Shown here one piece after another: positions 32,646-43,655 of a DNA stretch of 64,000 nucleotides. Under the pieces are notes generated by a model that saw only the letters and a program-made list of their open reading frames with translations, was not told the DNA's origin and did no database searches. The translations under genes and the position numbers were made by a program. The DNA is taken from contig NC_088918.1 of assembly GCF_963576675.1 (NCBI RefSeq), positions 47,215,501 through 47,279,500 on the forward strand. Reading direction: 5' to 3'. The DNA comes from Euphorbia lathyris. Its lineage: Eukaryota; Streptophyta; Magnoliopsida; Malpighiales; Euphorbiaceae. Numbering within the stretch: position 1 is the first letter of the stretch; each line of letters opens with the position of its first letter.

Positions 32646-33566
32646 CTATTATTATTGCGCATAAATTCAATATAAGAAATAGAAAGAAATGAAGTGGAAG
32701 AGAATGTCTCTTAATAGCATGAGAGAGAGAATGGTCCATGTAACACATAGTAAACGTGAAGAATATAGGGATTTGGAATGAAGGAAATAGGAGGGAAAAG
32801 AAGTAAAGGTAAATAAGTCATTAAATATTAGTTGGGATCCACTTTTATTTTGTAAAGATGTGTTGAGGTGTTAAGTTGAGTAGTGTTGAATGATCATAGG
32901 TACCAAAGTGGTCGAGTATTTTTGTGGTGCAAAAATGAAGATAAAGTACTAAAGCGTAAAATGGATAGCACAGGTGTAATTTACCCTTGAAATGACTCTA
33001 CTAACTTGCATTGGGGAGAAACTCAAAGGCTATAGCAAGAGTGAAATCATGAAATTAATACCGCATCTACCCCAAAACCTTAAATTAGTGGGTTAATGAA
33101 ACCTTCCTAATCATATAAACCGTCACCCATCTCATATTGTTTTCATGGTGGGATCTCCAAATACCAACTCACGGTTGCATCTTAACATATGAATGATGCA
33201 TTCTAGAAGTTTCAAAAGCTGGAGGTCAATTATTAATCCTTAAATTGAAATGTATGAAGCTGGTGTACTTGTGTTCTAATACAAGGATATTAAAAGATGA
33301 CAATGACGGAATACTCAACAAATGAAATGTGTGAATGAAGAATGCAATCAGCAAGCATAACATGCAATTATAAGGATATATTATATATGTAAACATACCA
33401 TCAGAACACTTGCTCAACATTTATTTAGCACCTTTCAATGAGCATTCAACATCCAGCTGCAATAGTTGAGTTGATATATTGCTCCAATCTCCACAAAATT
33501 CAATTTCTAGACAATCATACAAAAACCACTGTTCCCAACAAAGTAATTGCTAAGGTTGTAGCAATC
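32646..33566. other. Region downstream of the PPR gene, nothing recognised
   Basis: AT-rich, only short open frames. It presumably includes the 3' UTR of the minus-strand PPR gene at its right edge. Confidence 0.45.
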
Positions 33567-35012
33567 CTAATATTGTATCCTCTGAACATTATAGCTATAG
33601 CCAACAACAAGAGCTTCCCAAGCCCTTACTCCAGGAAACATATTCTTGCAAACCATTCTCTCAACTAATTCGAATGCTTTATCCCTTGCACTGACTTGGC
33701 ACAACCCACAAATTATCCTATCAAATCTCAAACTCTCTGTCCATAAATCCTTATCCAAACATTCCTCCAACAAAGCACAAGCTTCAATTATATTACCATT
33801 GCTAATCAAACCATCAATCATAATTTTGTATGTCTCCAAACCCAATTCAATTCCCTTAGAACGCATCTCCCTAACAACCTCCCATCCTCTGCTAATTTCG
33901 CCACTCTTAAATAGAGCATTCAATAGGATGTTGTAAGTTATACAATTAGGTTGGCATCCCAACTCCTCCATAGAAGCCACCATTTTAATTCCTGCTTCTA
34001 TATTCCCTTGCTTACAAAGTCCTTTTATATAAACACTGTAAGTATAAAAATCAGGAATCAAACCATACACAAGCAATTCATCAAACACCTCATCTGCTTT
34101 TGAATAAGACCCTTTTTCTATTAACCCATCCAAAACCATAGTATAGCAAACAATGTCAGGCTTGATTCCATCTGATTTCATTTGATTCAAAACATCAAAA
34201 GCATCCATGCCCATTCTTCTTCTCACCAGAAACCTTATTATATTAGTATAATCAACCATTCCAGGACAAAACCCCAATCTCATTAATTCTCCTAAAAACC
34301 CCATAACCTCAACATTATTAGATACTTCTACTTGTTCACAAAGTGACGACAAAAGCAAAGAACATATTTTCGTATCGATACAGAAACCATCGTTCAACAT
34401 GGAATGAAATATCTCAACAGCGTAACCAACTTTCTTAATTCGACAAAGGGCTTCAATCAGCAACAGAAAGGTCGAATCTTCGAGTCGAATATTCATAGCT
34501 CGACTCTTGAGCAAAACTTGAGGAACCAATTTGAGACCTTCACTGGTTGAAAAAAGAACAGACAGCAGAGTATTGAGCAAGTAAACAGAAGGAACGCACC
34601 TAAACATGGGTACTCTGTAGAACAGGTCAAGAGCGTCATGAATTTGATTGGCGCGGCCATAAATTTGAATTAGATGGGCAAAAATGGATTCAGGTGTCTC
34701 AAATTTTTCCATGTTTTCAAGATGGTAAAGAACAGGGGGAAGGTGGCGGAGAAGTGAATTGTTGGTGAGAGTTTGAATGAGAAAGTGATAAGCTTGAGGT
34801 GTGGGTTCGCAATTGTAAATTCTAAAGGAATTGATCAGAGAAAAAAGAAGATGATGAGGGTTGTGAGAGGTTTGAAGTGCTTGTTTAAGGTCACGCATGG
34901 CCAGTTGCTGATTGAAAGTTCGATGCCATTTGGTCTTGAATGGTGAGTGCGGCCTTTTTCTGTGTTTCCTCAAGAAAAGCCTAGCAGTATTACAACAAGA
35001 GGATCTAACCAT
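33567..35012 (-). CDS. P-class pentatricopeptide-repeat protein, probably organellar
   Basis: 481 residues, one uninterrupted exon. The N-terminus (MVRSSCCNTARLFLRKHRKR) is Arg-rich with no acidic residues, as in mitochondrial or plastid targeting peptides. From about residue 90 on there are roughly ten 35-residue PPR motifs with the usual signatures (VCYTMVLDGLIEKGSYSKA, YTYSVYIKGLCKQGNIEAG, ITYNILLNALFKSGEISRG, ETYKIMIDGLISNGNIIEA). There is no E, DYW or SMR extension, so it is P-class, expected to bind an organellar transcript and affect its stability, splicing or translation. The target cannot be told. It may correspond to the Arabidopsis At2g38420-type mitochondrial PPR family, from memory only. 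It is the one intact non-transposon gene in the window. Confidence 0.93.
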   Translation of the reverse strand: MVRSSCCNTARLFLRKHRKRPHSPFKTKWHRTFNQQLAMRDLKQALQTSHNPHHLLFSLINSFRIYNCEPTPQAYHFLIQTLTNNSLLRHLPPVLYHLENMEKFETPESIFAHLIQIYGRANQIHDALDLFYRVPMFRCVPSVYLLNTLLSVLFSTSEGLKLVPQVLLKSRAMNIRLEDSTFLLLIEALCRIKKVGYAVEIFHSMLNDGFCIDTKICSLLLSSLCEQVEVSNNVEVMGFLGELMRLGFCPGMVDYTNIIRFLVRRRMGMDAFDVLNQMKSDGIKPDIVCYTMVLDGLIEKGSYSKADEVFDELLVYGLIPDFYTYSVYIKGLCKQGNIEAGIKMVASMEELGCQPNCITYNILLNALFKSGEISRGWEVVREMRSKGIELGLETYKIMIDGLISNGNIIEACALLEECLDKDLWTESLRFDRIICGLCQVSARDKAFELVERMVCKNMFPGVRAWEALVVGYSYNVQRIQY

Positions 35013-36010
35013 GTTTGAATCAATTACTCAAAATTACATGTACAAGTCGGGTTTTCAATAAAATCTTAAAGTCAAGTCAAGTGAGATTTCAAAATATACC
35101 AAGTCCATCAATTAATCCTATTATCTTAATAAAATAAATATAAAAAAAATAGTAACAGATGCAGGGTATCCTCACTTTGTTCTTTTTTTTTAACCAAAGT
35201 ATCCTCACTGAATTTTTATCTAGCGTGGCAATTGTATATGTAAAATAATAACTTTATAAAAACTAATAACCATATAAATAAAGTGTCTGAATTGCAATAT
35301 AAATAAACTTTTTTTCAAGTATTTGTAATTTTGTACTGTTAATGGAACAAATGGTAAAACTATCATTAGTGTGCGTAAAAACAAGCTTAATATGTATGGA
35401 TTTCAAACTCTTAATTTCCATCAGGTTTCGAGTCGCTTAAATTAGATCTTCAATTAATAAACTCATATTCTTATTCAATTACATTCAATAATACAAAACT
35501 TCCATTGTTCCCTAAACTTTCAAAGTTACTAATTATTGTCTATTTGACATTTTTTTGACACGTGATGGAACATGTCTCTTATTTTCCACATCCAACAAAT
35601 TCTATTGAAAAAAATAAAGAGTTATTAGATGCAATTGGACAAGAATATAAGTCATTTTAAACTTTTAAAAATTCAAAAAAGAAACTGAAGTTTTAGCCAA
35701 TTATGGAAGCGAATGAGGCTTAATAAATTATATACATTACCTTTAAAAAACCATATATTAATTTTTTTAATTAAGCAAGTAAATATAATGAATGCATCAA
35801 AATATTCTTTTTTTTAGAAATCAAAATATTAATTGTTATTCGAGGAAATCAATATGATTAATCTTGTGAGCGACTATATACCGCCCCCTAATTCCGGTTC
35901 ACCGCACCCTGTTGACCATATTGCCCTTCTCATTATTTCAAACAAGAAATTTGAAAATTCCAAATCCTCTCTACTTTCTTTCCGTTTTCAAAAAACCGAC
36001 CTAAAACGAC
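35013..36010. other. Intergenic region between the PPR gene and the PMD gene
   Basis: AT-rich, with T and A runs. It should hold the promoter of the PPR gene (reading left) and perhaps one end of the MULE-like region (near 35870-36000). No clear terminal inverted repeat could be paired. Confidence 0.4.
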
Positions 36011-38539
36011 ATGACACCAAAAGTAGGCATGGGCAAAGGATACATGGGTATTACGGTAAGTTTTTACATTCAAATAATTAACAAAATCATGATTTTTGCC
36101 TCCGAAATCGGAGGCAAAAATCCCAGAAATCGCACCAAACGGGTGCGATTTACTTGTTCCGCCTACGGTGGAACGCACGAACTGTGCGTTCCACCGTAGG
36201 TGGAACAAGTACGCGCCGCGCGATCCACCTTATGGTGGAGCGCGTGGCGCGCCCGTTTGGCCTACGGGCCAAACGTTTGCGGCGCACCAGTCGGCCCTAT
36301 GGCCGACTGGTGCGCCGCACCCGTTTGGCCCGTCGGCCAGGTGGTGTAAGCCACCCGTCCAGGCCAAAAACGGGCCAAATTTTGTTTTTTTTAAAAAATT
36401 GTACGGACCGGGCGTAGGCAGACCCGAACACATAAAAAATAAAAAATTTATGGTAAATTGAATATAATATTATAGGATGAGGCGGGATCTGACCGCAGAC
36501 ACACGTCTTCACGTCCTGTTACTGCATCTGCTCGGCGGGAGCGGACGGAGCAGCAGCAGTTCATGGCGGACGCCCGGAGGGCACATGCAGCACAGACGGA
36601 GCGTGCTGAGGGACAGGATGAGGCGGCTGATATAGAGATGGACGGAGATGACTCTATGCCTCGTCCTAGTTTTGATACTATCCCCATACATCGTGGCGTC
36701 GTGACGAGGGGTCGAGACGGACGATTTTCTTCTACCGCAGGATCGTCTTCTGGTAAGAGAAATTTAAAAATCTGCTTATTTTTATTTGTTTTAATCGTGA
36801 TTATTGGAAAATATACCAATAATTTAATGTAAACCATTTACTGTAATTTCAGGTAGCAGCAAGCGATCGAGGAGTGCTACAGAGGATGACTGGGTTGTGA
36901 AGGACCCCGTACCCGGGGGTCCATTTGATGGTGTTGTGATCCCGAGCTTTCTGGGACATGTTGCATGTGCTATCTGGGCCGGTCAGGATAGGGGCGTCCT
37001 TAGGTGTCATACCAGATCAGGGTATTGCTCGAAGCTGAGATCATGGTACAATGGTTCTTCCAGGACGATTCAGTCGCGTATCGAGTCACCTGGCATGTTC
37101 CATTTACCTGGTATTATGCACAGTCACATAGATGCTGCTCTGATCACGACATTTGTAGAGCGGTGGCAGCCAGACACGTCCTCATTTCACATGCCGTTTG
37201 GCTAGATGACCATTTTGATGCATGATGTGTGGGAGATATTGCGCATCCCCGTAGATGGTGCCATGGTGACTGCTGATGCGAGTATTGATGAGCTTAAGGA
37301 GTGCGTGATGGATTTGTTTGGGATGACTCGGGTTGAGTTAGATGCTCGTCACTATTCCTCTGGTGGTATACGAGCCGCTTCCGTCATGGAGCACTGTAGA
37401 GGTGATCGGATTCCTGAGAGCCAGGCTATAGCTTGGACGTGGCTGATGCTTGGTTCCACCTTGTTCGTAGACAAGAGTGGTGACCACATCCGACCTTCTT
37501 GTCTGTTAGAGGTGCAAGACTCGGCAGCTGGAGCCGTTGGACTTTCTTGGGGATCAGCTGCACTAGCATATCTATACCGTCATCTTGGTATTGCTACCAG
37601 AGGAGATTGCGGGCAGATGACAGGTTGTATGACATTGCTCCAGTCCTGGATTTACGAGTATTTTCCTTGCTTCAGGCCACATCGAGAGGCAGTTACAGTT
37701 GACCCGGATCTTCCTAGGGCTTCGTTGTGGCCATCTATATCGATGGAGAAGAGCGATGAGCGGCTGAGAGCATTTCGTGCCCGGCTTGATGTGTTGACGG
37801 CAGATGAGGTATACTTGCTATATAATTATAAATACTGTTCAATTAAAACAAATTTGTATTCTTGTATGTGTTAATGTAATTTTATACATCTGTAGGTGAT
37901 GTGGATGCCGTATGGCCCTGATGCCATTATGGAGACCCCGAGGACTCTATACGCTGGATGGATACGGTATCGAGATGTGATCGAGCCGTACATGCCGGGG
38001 AGATGCCTTCGACAGCTTGGACATGTGCAGACCATTCCTAGACCGATATTGCAGCCTTCTAAGGCTGTGCGTCCGTGGACCAGTTTGAAGTATCGTGTAG
38101 AGGTGCCAGCTGTGATGGTGCAGGGTATTTGGGACTCTTTTCCCCAGTCGGCCATCCTTATATTGTCTGTATTCACTCCAGCACATACTCCATCAGATTG
38201 TGAGGATCAGTACATGCATTGGTACACCCGTCACTCACACCCTCGTCTACTTCTGGAGATTGTTGCACCCGGACCGACTGTTTATACTCGCTCGAATTGT
38301 GAGATTGTAAGTTATTTTTGGTTTTTCTTTACTGATCTACTAATGTGAAATGATATTTACTGAAGTGTGAAGTGATATTAACTCTGTTTTTTGTTCCTTA
38401 CTTTTGGCAGTGGGTTAGTCGATTAGCTGGCTGGGGTGAAACTGTGTTGGATCACATGAGTCATCTGGACGAGGATGCTGCGATTGTATATAGGCAGTCG
38501 TTAGAGCAGATTATGGGTGCTTGGCATTTGGCCAAGTGA
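36011..38539 (+). pseudogene. Plant mobile domain (PMD, MAIN-like) gene with five inferred exons and one stop
   Basis: Inferred exons: 36011-36055, 36476-36752, 36853-37808, 37896-38306, 38411-38539. All introns begin GT and end AG and the phases join, giving about 605 codons ending at TGA 38537-38539. The protein has a charged N-terminal part (RRERTEQQQF, DSMPRPSFDTIP) and then a PMD region: FHLPGIMHSHIDAALITTFVERW, HDVWEILRIPVDG, AIAWTWLMLGSTLFVD, LYRHLGIATRGDCGQM, MWMPYGPDA. PMD proteins occur as host genes (MAIN/MAIL, genome integrity) and inside MULE and other transposons. A TAG at 37203-37205 replaces the Glu codon expected in the conserved PxGEMT segment; otherwise the frame is open. 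The first exon is the least certain part. The adjoining MULE gene suggests this is a transposon passenger. Confidence 0.78.
36091..36318. repeat. Chain of six contiguous DNA hairpins
   Basis: Perfect or near-perfect inverted repeats follow one another almost without spacing. Stems: 36091-36105/36108-36122 (15 bp, perfect); 36127-36136/36142-36151 (10 bp, perfect); 36152-36178/36184-36210 (27 bp, one mismatch); 36213-36229/36234-36250 (15 of 17); 36254-36262/36267-36275 (9 bp, perfect, loop TACG); 36279-36296/36301-36318 (18 bp, perfect, loop CTAT). A weaker one may follow to about 36360. From the third on they are very GC-rich in an AT-rich setting, and most centres resemble CC-TAYG-GG. They lie in the inferred first intron of the PMD gene. 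Confidence 0.92.
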
Positions 38540-38736
38540 GTTATGACTGTATTTCGAAGTATTTTAGTACTATTATGACTGAATTTGGTATTTTGATATT
38601 ATCGTTTTTTTGTGGTACGCTTTGTTATTATTGCAAATTTAAAAATACATTACCACGACATAAACTGAAAAAATACATGACAACGACATAAACTGAAAAA
38701 ATACATTACAACGACATAAACGGAAAAAATAATACA

Positions 38737-39486
38737 TTAGTCACTATCTTCTTCGTACTCGTCAATGTTTGGTGAAGATGTCGTTGGTACACCTGACTGT
38801 ATTGCAAGGTATATCTCTTTCTCCTCTGCAATATTCGTCTCATATTCCACAGGAAAAATGTTCCATGGAGCATTTCCTCTATTTCTTGGCCAAGCTCGTC
38901 CTGGAAGGTAATCGTTCTTTGAAGCGCTGATACTCTGTAGTACTCGAACCTCTAATTTATAGCGATCCCAATTTTGCACGATCGAGTAAGGATAAGTTCA
39001 ATGAACCTCATGAGAAATTTCAGACTCTGTCCATCTTAAAAAGATGATGGAGTTGAAATTTTTTCTAGGGATAATTCCCCTCTGATTATCACGCAATAGT
39101 CTGGCGAACATAGCTTTCCATTCATCAATAGGCATAAACCACTTCAGAAATGTTTGAATATGACTAGGAATATTTCCTTCATTCAAACTGTTCAACCATT
39201 CCTCTAGAGCGAATTCAAAAGGCATGTAATGCATATAACATAAGAACCATAGCATGTGTAGTGAGTATATTGGAAACTCACCAGCAGACGGAAGCTTGAA
39301 GCAAAACATAAATGGAGTTTCAGGATGGAACATTGCTGGACTCACAAATGTCTCTCCATATACACGGATTGCATAGTATTGGTAATCAAGCATCTTCGCC
39401 GTGCAATCAGACTTACTCAAAGTTGACACTATGCTTTTCTCGGGAGGAAAATTAGGGAACACATTGGTAAAATCAGATGAAGCCAT
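38737..39486 (-). pseudogene. Unrecognised ORF of the MULE-like region, one stop
   Basis: I do not recognise this protein. The frame runs from ATG at 39486 for about 250 codons to 38737, broken by one TGA at 38998-39000. It starts MASSDFTNVFPNFPPEKS, is rich in aromatic residues (FMFCFKLPSAGEFPIYSLHM, LKWFMPIDEWKAMF) and ends acidic (DEYEEDSD). There is no signal peptide or clear membrane segment. It lies downstream of, and on the same strand as, the MULE-OTU gene and converges with the PMD gene, about 200 bp from that gene's stop. This context makes a transposon accessory protein likely; function unknown. Confidence 0.5.
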
Positions 39487-39564
39487 TGATAGTTGAGAGT
39501 TTTCGTTGAAATGAATTTAAAGTGTAAATGTGGATAACTGAAGTAGAAAAATTGTTTAATTTTA

Positions 39565-39650
39565 TAGATGGAAAATATAGCCGTTGGAATATATCCGTTT
39601 GAATATAGCCGTTGGAATATAGCCGTTGGAATATATCTTGTTCGAATATA
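39565..39650. repeat. Short repeat of TATAGCCGTTGGAA
   Basis: Four to five copies of a ~15-bp unit (GAATATAGCCGTTG and variants) lie just upstream of the minus-strand ORF starting at 39486, in its likely 5' leader or promoter. Confidence 0.75.
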
Positions 39651-39660
39651 TTCCTTGGAT

Positions 39661-40510
39661 TACAACCTGACAAAATTCTTCAGAATTCACATGCAACATT
39701 ACAGAACCATACAGAACCACACAGAATTCATCACAATTCACCTATAACATTACAGAACCACACAGAATTCATCACAATTCACCTGTAACATTACAGAACA
39801 ACATAGAATTAATCAGAATTCACATGCAACATTACAGAACCATACAGAACCATACAGAATTCATCACAATTGACCTGTAATATTACAGAACCACAAAGAA
39901 TTCATCACAATTCACCTGTAACATTACAGAACAACACAGAATTAATCAGAATTCACATGCAACATTACAGAACCATACAGAACCACACAGAATTCATCAC
40001 AATTCACCTGTAACATTACAGAACCATACAAAACCACACAGAATTCACCTGTAACATTACAGAACCACACAGAATTCATCACAATTCACCTGTAACATTA
40101 CAGAACAACACAGAATTAATCAGAATTCACATGCAACATTACAGAACCATACAGAACCACACAGAATTCATCACAATTCACCTGTAACATTATAGAACCA
40201 TACAAAACCACACAGAATTCACCTGTAACATTACAGAACCACACAGAATTCATCACAATTCACCTATAACATTACAGAACAACACAGAATTAATCAGAAT
40301 TCACATGCAACATTACAGAACCATACAGAACCACACAGAATTCATCAGAATTCACATGCAACATTATAGAACCATACAGAACCACACAGAATTCATCACA
40401 ATTCACCTGTAACATTACAAAACAACACAGAATTAATCAGAATTCACATGCAACATTACAGAACCACACAGAATTCATCACAATTCACCTGTAACATTAC
40501 AGAACCATAC
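39661..40510. repeat. Satellite-like array of ~41-46-bp modules
   Basis: About 850 bp built of AACATTACAGAACC, ACACAGAATTCATCAC and AATTCACCTGTAAC modules. The marker ATGCAACATT recurs at 39691, 39824, 39957, 40131, 40305, 40356 and 40448, so higher-order steps of 133 and 174 bp are visible, differing by one ~41-bp module. It separates the OTU end of the MULE gene from the unrecognised ORF. Confidence 0.93.
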
Positions 40511-40521
40511 AATATCAAATA

Positions 40522-42403
40522 CTAATATCCCCTAAGTTTGGCCAATCTGGTCCACTGTGCCACCCTATCCTGATAGAAGCGCTCCCATCCTACAACGCTT
40601 TGACCTCGGTGCAGAAACCACCAGTGTATTATAGGGGGCACCGGAAAGTTAGGCGATAAATTTAAACGTATGTAGTGATGGCAGTGATTCCCTAAATGAG
40701 CTATACAAATCTCACGTGCTGGTCTTGTAGCAGTGGATGCGGCATACAATGGTAAGATAGTACCCCACAACGCTAATGTGTCCCCACTCGAGAAGCCAAA
40801 TAACATGACAGCAGCATTGTACATTGTAGCAACCGGCCACAAGTCATCCCAAACGAGCATCCAATAATCCGGCGTACAACCTGCACCGTCCCAACTTACC
40901 CTACGAATAGCTGCATCAACAGTATCAACAAACACTCTTTGATACAGACAACGGTTAGCAATTACTTCATTTCGAATGTGATGCCTAACTGTCTGCCACG
41001 CTTCTTCGCTACCAAAAATGTAAGTTGCTACCGTACGGAAACCACAATTTCCATCACCTACAACGTCGTAGTATGATTCGACATATGGTTTAATTATGCC
41101 AACTATTTTATCGGAATGTACGAAGTCAGAACCATAATACGTTTTTCCATCTGCATTCATTTATATTAGTGTAAATGAACTCTATATTGCAAAACATTTA
41201 TAAAAAAAAGTTAGGTTTATCAGATAAACATAACCTGATGAGGCACCATTATGTACCGAGGATGACGAGCTAATTCTGCCACTTCTACCACGACTCCTAG
41301 ATGAACTAGTAGTACGAGCCCGTCCACGACGAGTTTCATTGTATTCCCAAGAACTCGGCATACGTTTTGTGGATTTGCTCACCTTAGGTCGCCCTCGCAC
41401 GTGAATTTTGACATCGGGTTCGATGTACTGAGCTTGATCAGGGTGTAGTTGATCATGGATAAACATTGAAATACTACGCATTAAGGATGGGTCGCCTTTA
41501 GAGACCTGGTCCACTAAGGACTGAAAATATCGATGATCCTCGTTCAGATCATTATGCCCGTCATTTTCATCAGTGTGACCATGATTGATTAAAAGTGTTC
41601 TCCAAAACACGTGAACACTCTTAGTACTGATCATTTGGTCCAGATCACAAGCTCGTTTCATCTCGCATGCACATGGTATCTGATGCGATGTTCTCAATAC
41701 ACAACCGCAACGCACGTACACTTCATGGCTCAACCCTCTCATGCGCTCTAACTCTTCATTCAGCAACTGCAGACAGTAGTGAGAGACTTTGAATACAAGT
41801 TGGCTTAATGGGCGTCCGACGAAAGTGACTGCTTGACGAAGCCGGGACTGCTCAAGCATGTACCTGATACGAAGACAAAATTATTATTAGTTAGTGAAAT
41901 GATACAACCATAAATGCAAATTCCTAAATTGCAGTAGAAGAAATTGCAAATACCTTATATTGGTTGCTTGTGATTCAATCTGCTTGTGAACCTTCTGCCA
42001 TACCGTGTCAAGGGAGCCAGTTGCCGTATTGAGCCATTGCTTTAGACTAGCATGTTTGCTCTCCACTCGACAAGTAGTTGTGTTGCCAAAATGTAGAACT
42101 CCTTTATCCAAGCAACAACAAACTTCTCCTTATGCACCAACCACGTCTCCTCAACATACGAGATAATATTTTTGTACCTGCTCATCTTATCCTTCATCAT
42201 CATAAGATTGGTCTCGTACTCCTCAATGGTTAATGATTGTAATATTGTTCTCCATCTTCCATTCTTGAATTTAGGGGCAAGGCCTTTATCTCCCAAAATT
42301 CTATACACCCGATCTTCCACATCCTTATTTATATGCCAAGTGCATAGCAAGTGCGCTGCTTATGGAAAAACTTCTTGGATCGGCTTTAATAACCCAAGCT
42401 CCC
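40522..42403 (-). pseudogene. MULE transposase with SWIM finger and C-terminal OTU protease, 5' truncated
   Basis: Read leftward from 42403: the end of the MULE transposase core (ELGLLKPIQEVFP, then LLCTWHINKDVED) with a TAA at 42357-42359; a one-base frame slip near 42110; LHFGNTTTCRVESKHASLK; an intron about 41960-41866 (GT...AG); a SWIM-like finger (CGCVLRTSHQIPCAC); a basic RGRPK linker; a second intron about 41236-41155; then an OTU cysteine protease region (GDGNCGFR with catalytic Asp and Cys, GNHCHHYIRL with the His), ending at 40522. MULE transposases fused to OTU-like proteases are known in plants. The transposase would cut the terminal repeats; the OTU role is unknown. The N-terminal catalytic region is lost where the gypsy-like LTR abuts at 42403/42404. 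The OTU part looks intact. Confidence 0.85.
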
Positions 42404-43655
42404 TGTCACTAATGTTGAAGAAATTTCCGCAAGTATACGGTTTCCTTGTAGTAATAAAAGATGTCGATCCCTCGAGGAACAAAATTATTACTCACTATCA
42501 CTTAATCCGTTTCTTTTGTTTACAGAAATAAAATATAAGAATGTTGTTAATTATCCAACTAAAACTAATCTAATTACTTGAATCTAAAGATCAAACTTAA
42601 ATATGCATTTGAATAACAAGTCAGAGACAGATGATAAAAACTTAATGATTTGCTTAATTATACTTATTCAATCTAACGATTACAAGTTAGGTTGTAAATA
42701 ATTCTAATCTACTCTCTCGACATAAATTAGAGTACTTAGTAATATAAAATGATGATATTAATTCTCAGTTCTCACTTGTTGAATCAACTAAACAATCATA
42801 AACATTACTAATTCAATAATCAACATACGACAACTATCTTTTTATCCTGATCTCTCTAGTAATAAAAGATAATCAATTCTTTCATAAATTTCGTTAAGGA
42901 ATTGTCTCTCGATCATATTCCTAACTATAAAGAATAATTAAGATCTTAACTGAGACATGTATTATGATAAGAATATTGTAAGTTAGATTAAACTAAGTCA
43001 ATTGAATAAACTAAAGTAGATAGTAATTATCATCCTTAAATGTAAAAACATATAGAATGTAATTGTAAATACAAGAAGTAAAGAAGAAGGAGAATAGTGA
43101 AGGATGATCTCTCTATCCTTTTTACATTACTGTCTTCTTTCTTCTTGATCTTTAACTTCTCTTCAAAATGCTTTAAACATGCAATTGATCTTCAAGTCTC
43201 TTTTTCTTTCTGATCTCTTGTGTTCTTCTTCAAGTAATTTTTTCATCCTTTAAACATCCAGCAATTATGTTCTTTTAAATGTAGAGACACCCCTTGAAAC
43301 ACCACTCTAGATAGACATGTCTTTTGGATGGAAGAATGTGACTTTTGACAAAGAGACATAACTTTACAGTAATTCTGGAAAATTCCGCGGGCGTGTTATT
43401 TTCCGCGAGCGCGTTCTGGAAATTCCTGCAATCCAAGCCTCTTTAATCCAATGAGCGTGCTTTTTTCCGCGGGCGCGTTTCAGCTGATTTTCATCTCAAA
43501 ATGTGAATGTTCATGCATCTATTTGACAATTTTCCTACACAAAACATAACACTAAAACAAGGATAAAACACTAACAAATCACATAATAAACACTCAAATT
43601 ATCAAAATGAAATACTAAACTTTGAACAAATTATGAACATATAAAGTTCATATCA
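42404..43655 (-). repeat. LTR of a Ty3/gypsy-like element, minus strand
   Basis: On the minus strand it starts TGATATGAAC at 43655, directly after AGTATGGGGAAATT, a polypurine tract, and ends TTCTTCAACA at 42404, so TG...CA, 1252 bp. The left end interrupts the MULE transposase. Three GC-rich copies of a TTCCGCGGGCGCG-like motif lie at 43385-43480. The terminal part (GCAAGTATAC, AGTAATAAA, GTCGATCC) resembles repeats A and C. Confidence 0.65.

Noticed and set aside
36096..36461. ORFs across the hairpin chain on both strands
   Set aside because: Open frames follow from palindromic, GC-rich sequence; the translated products are mirror images and match nothing known.
36448..36837. Minus-strand ORF over the start of the PMD gene
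   Set aside because: Antisense to an exon that splices in frame with PMD coding sequence; no domain.
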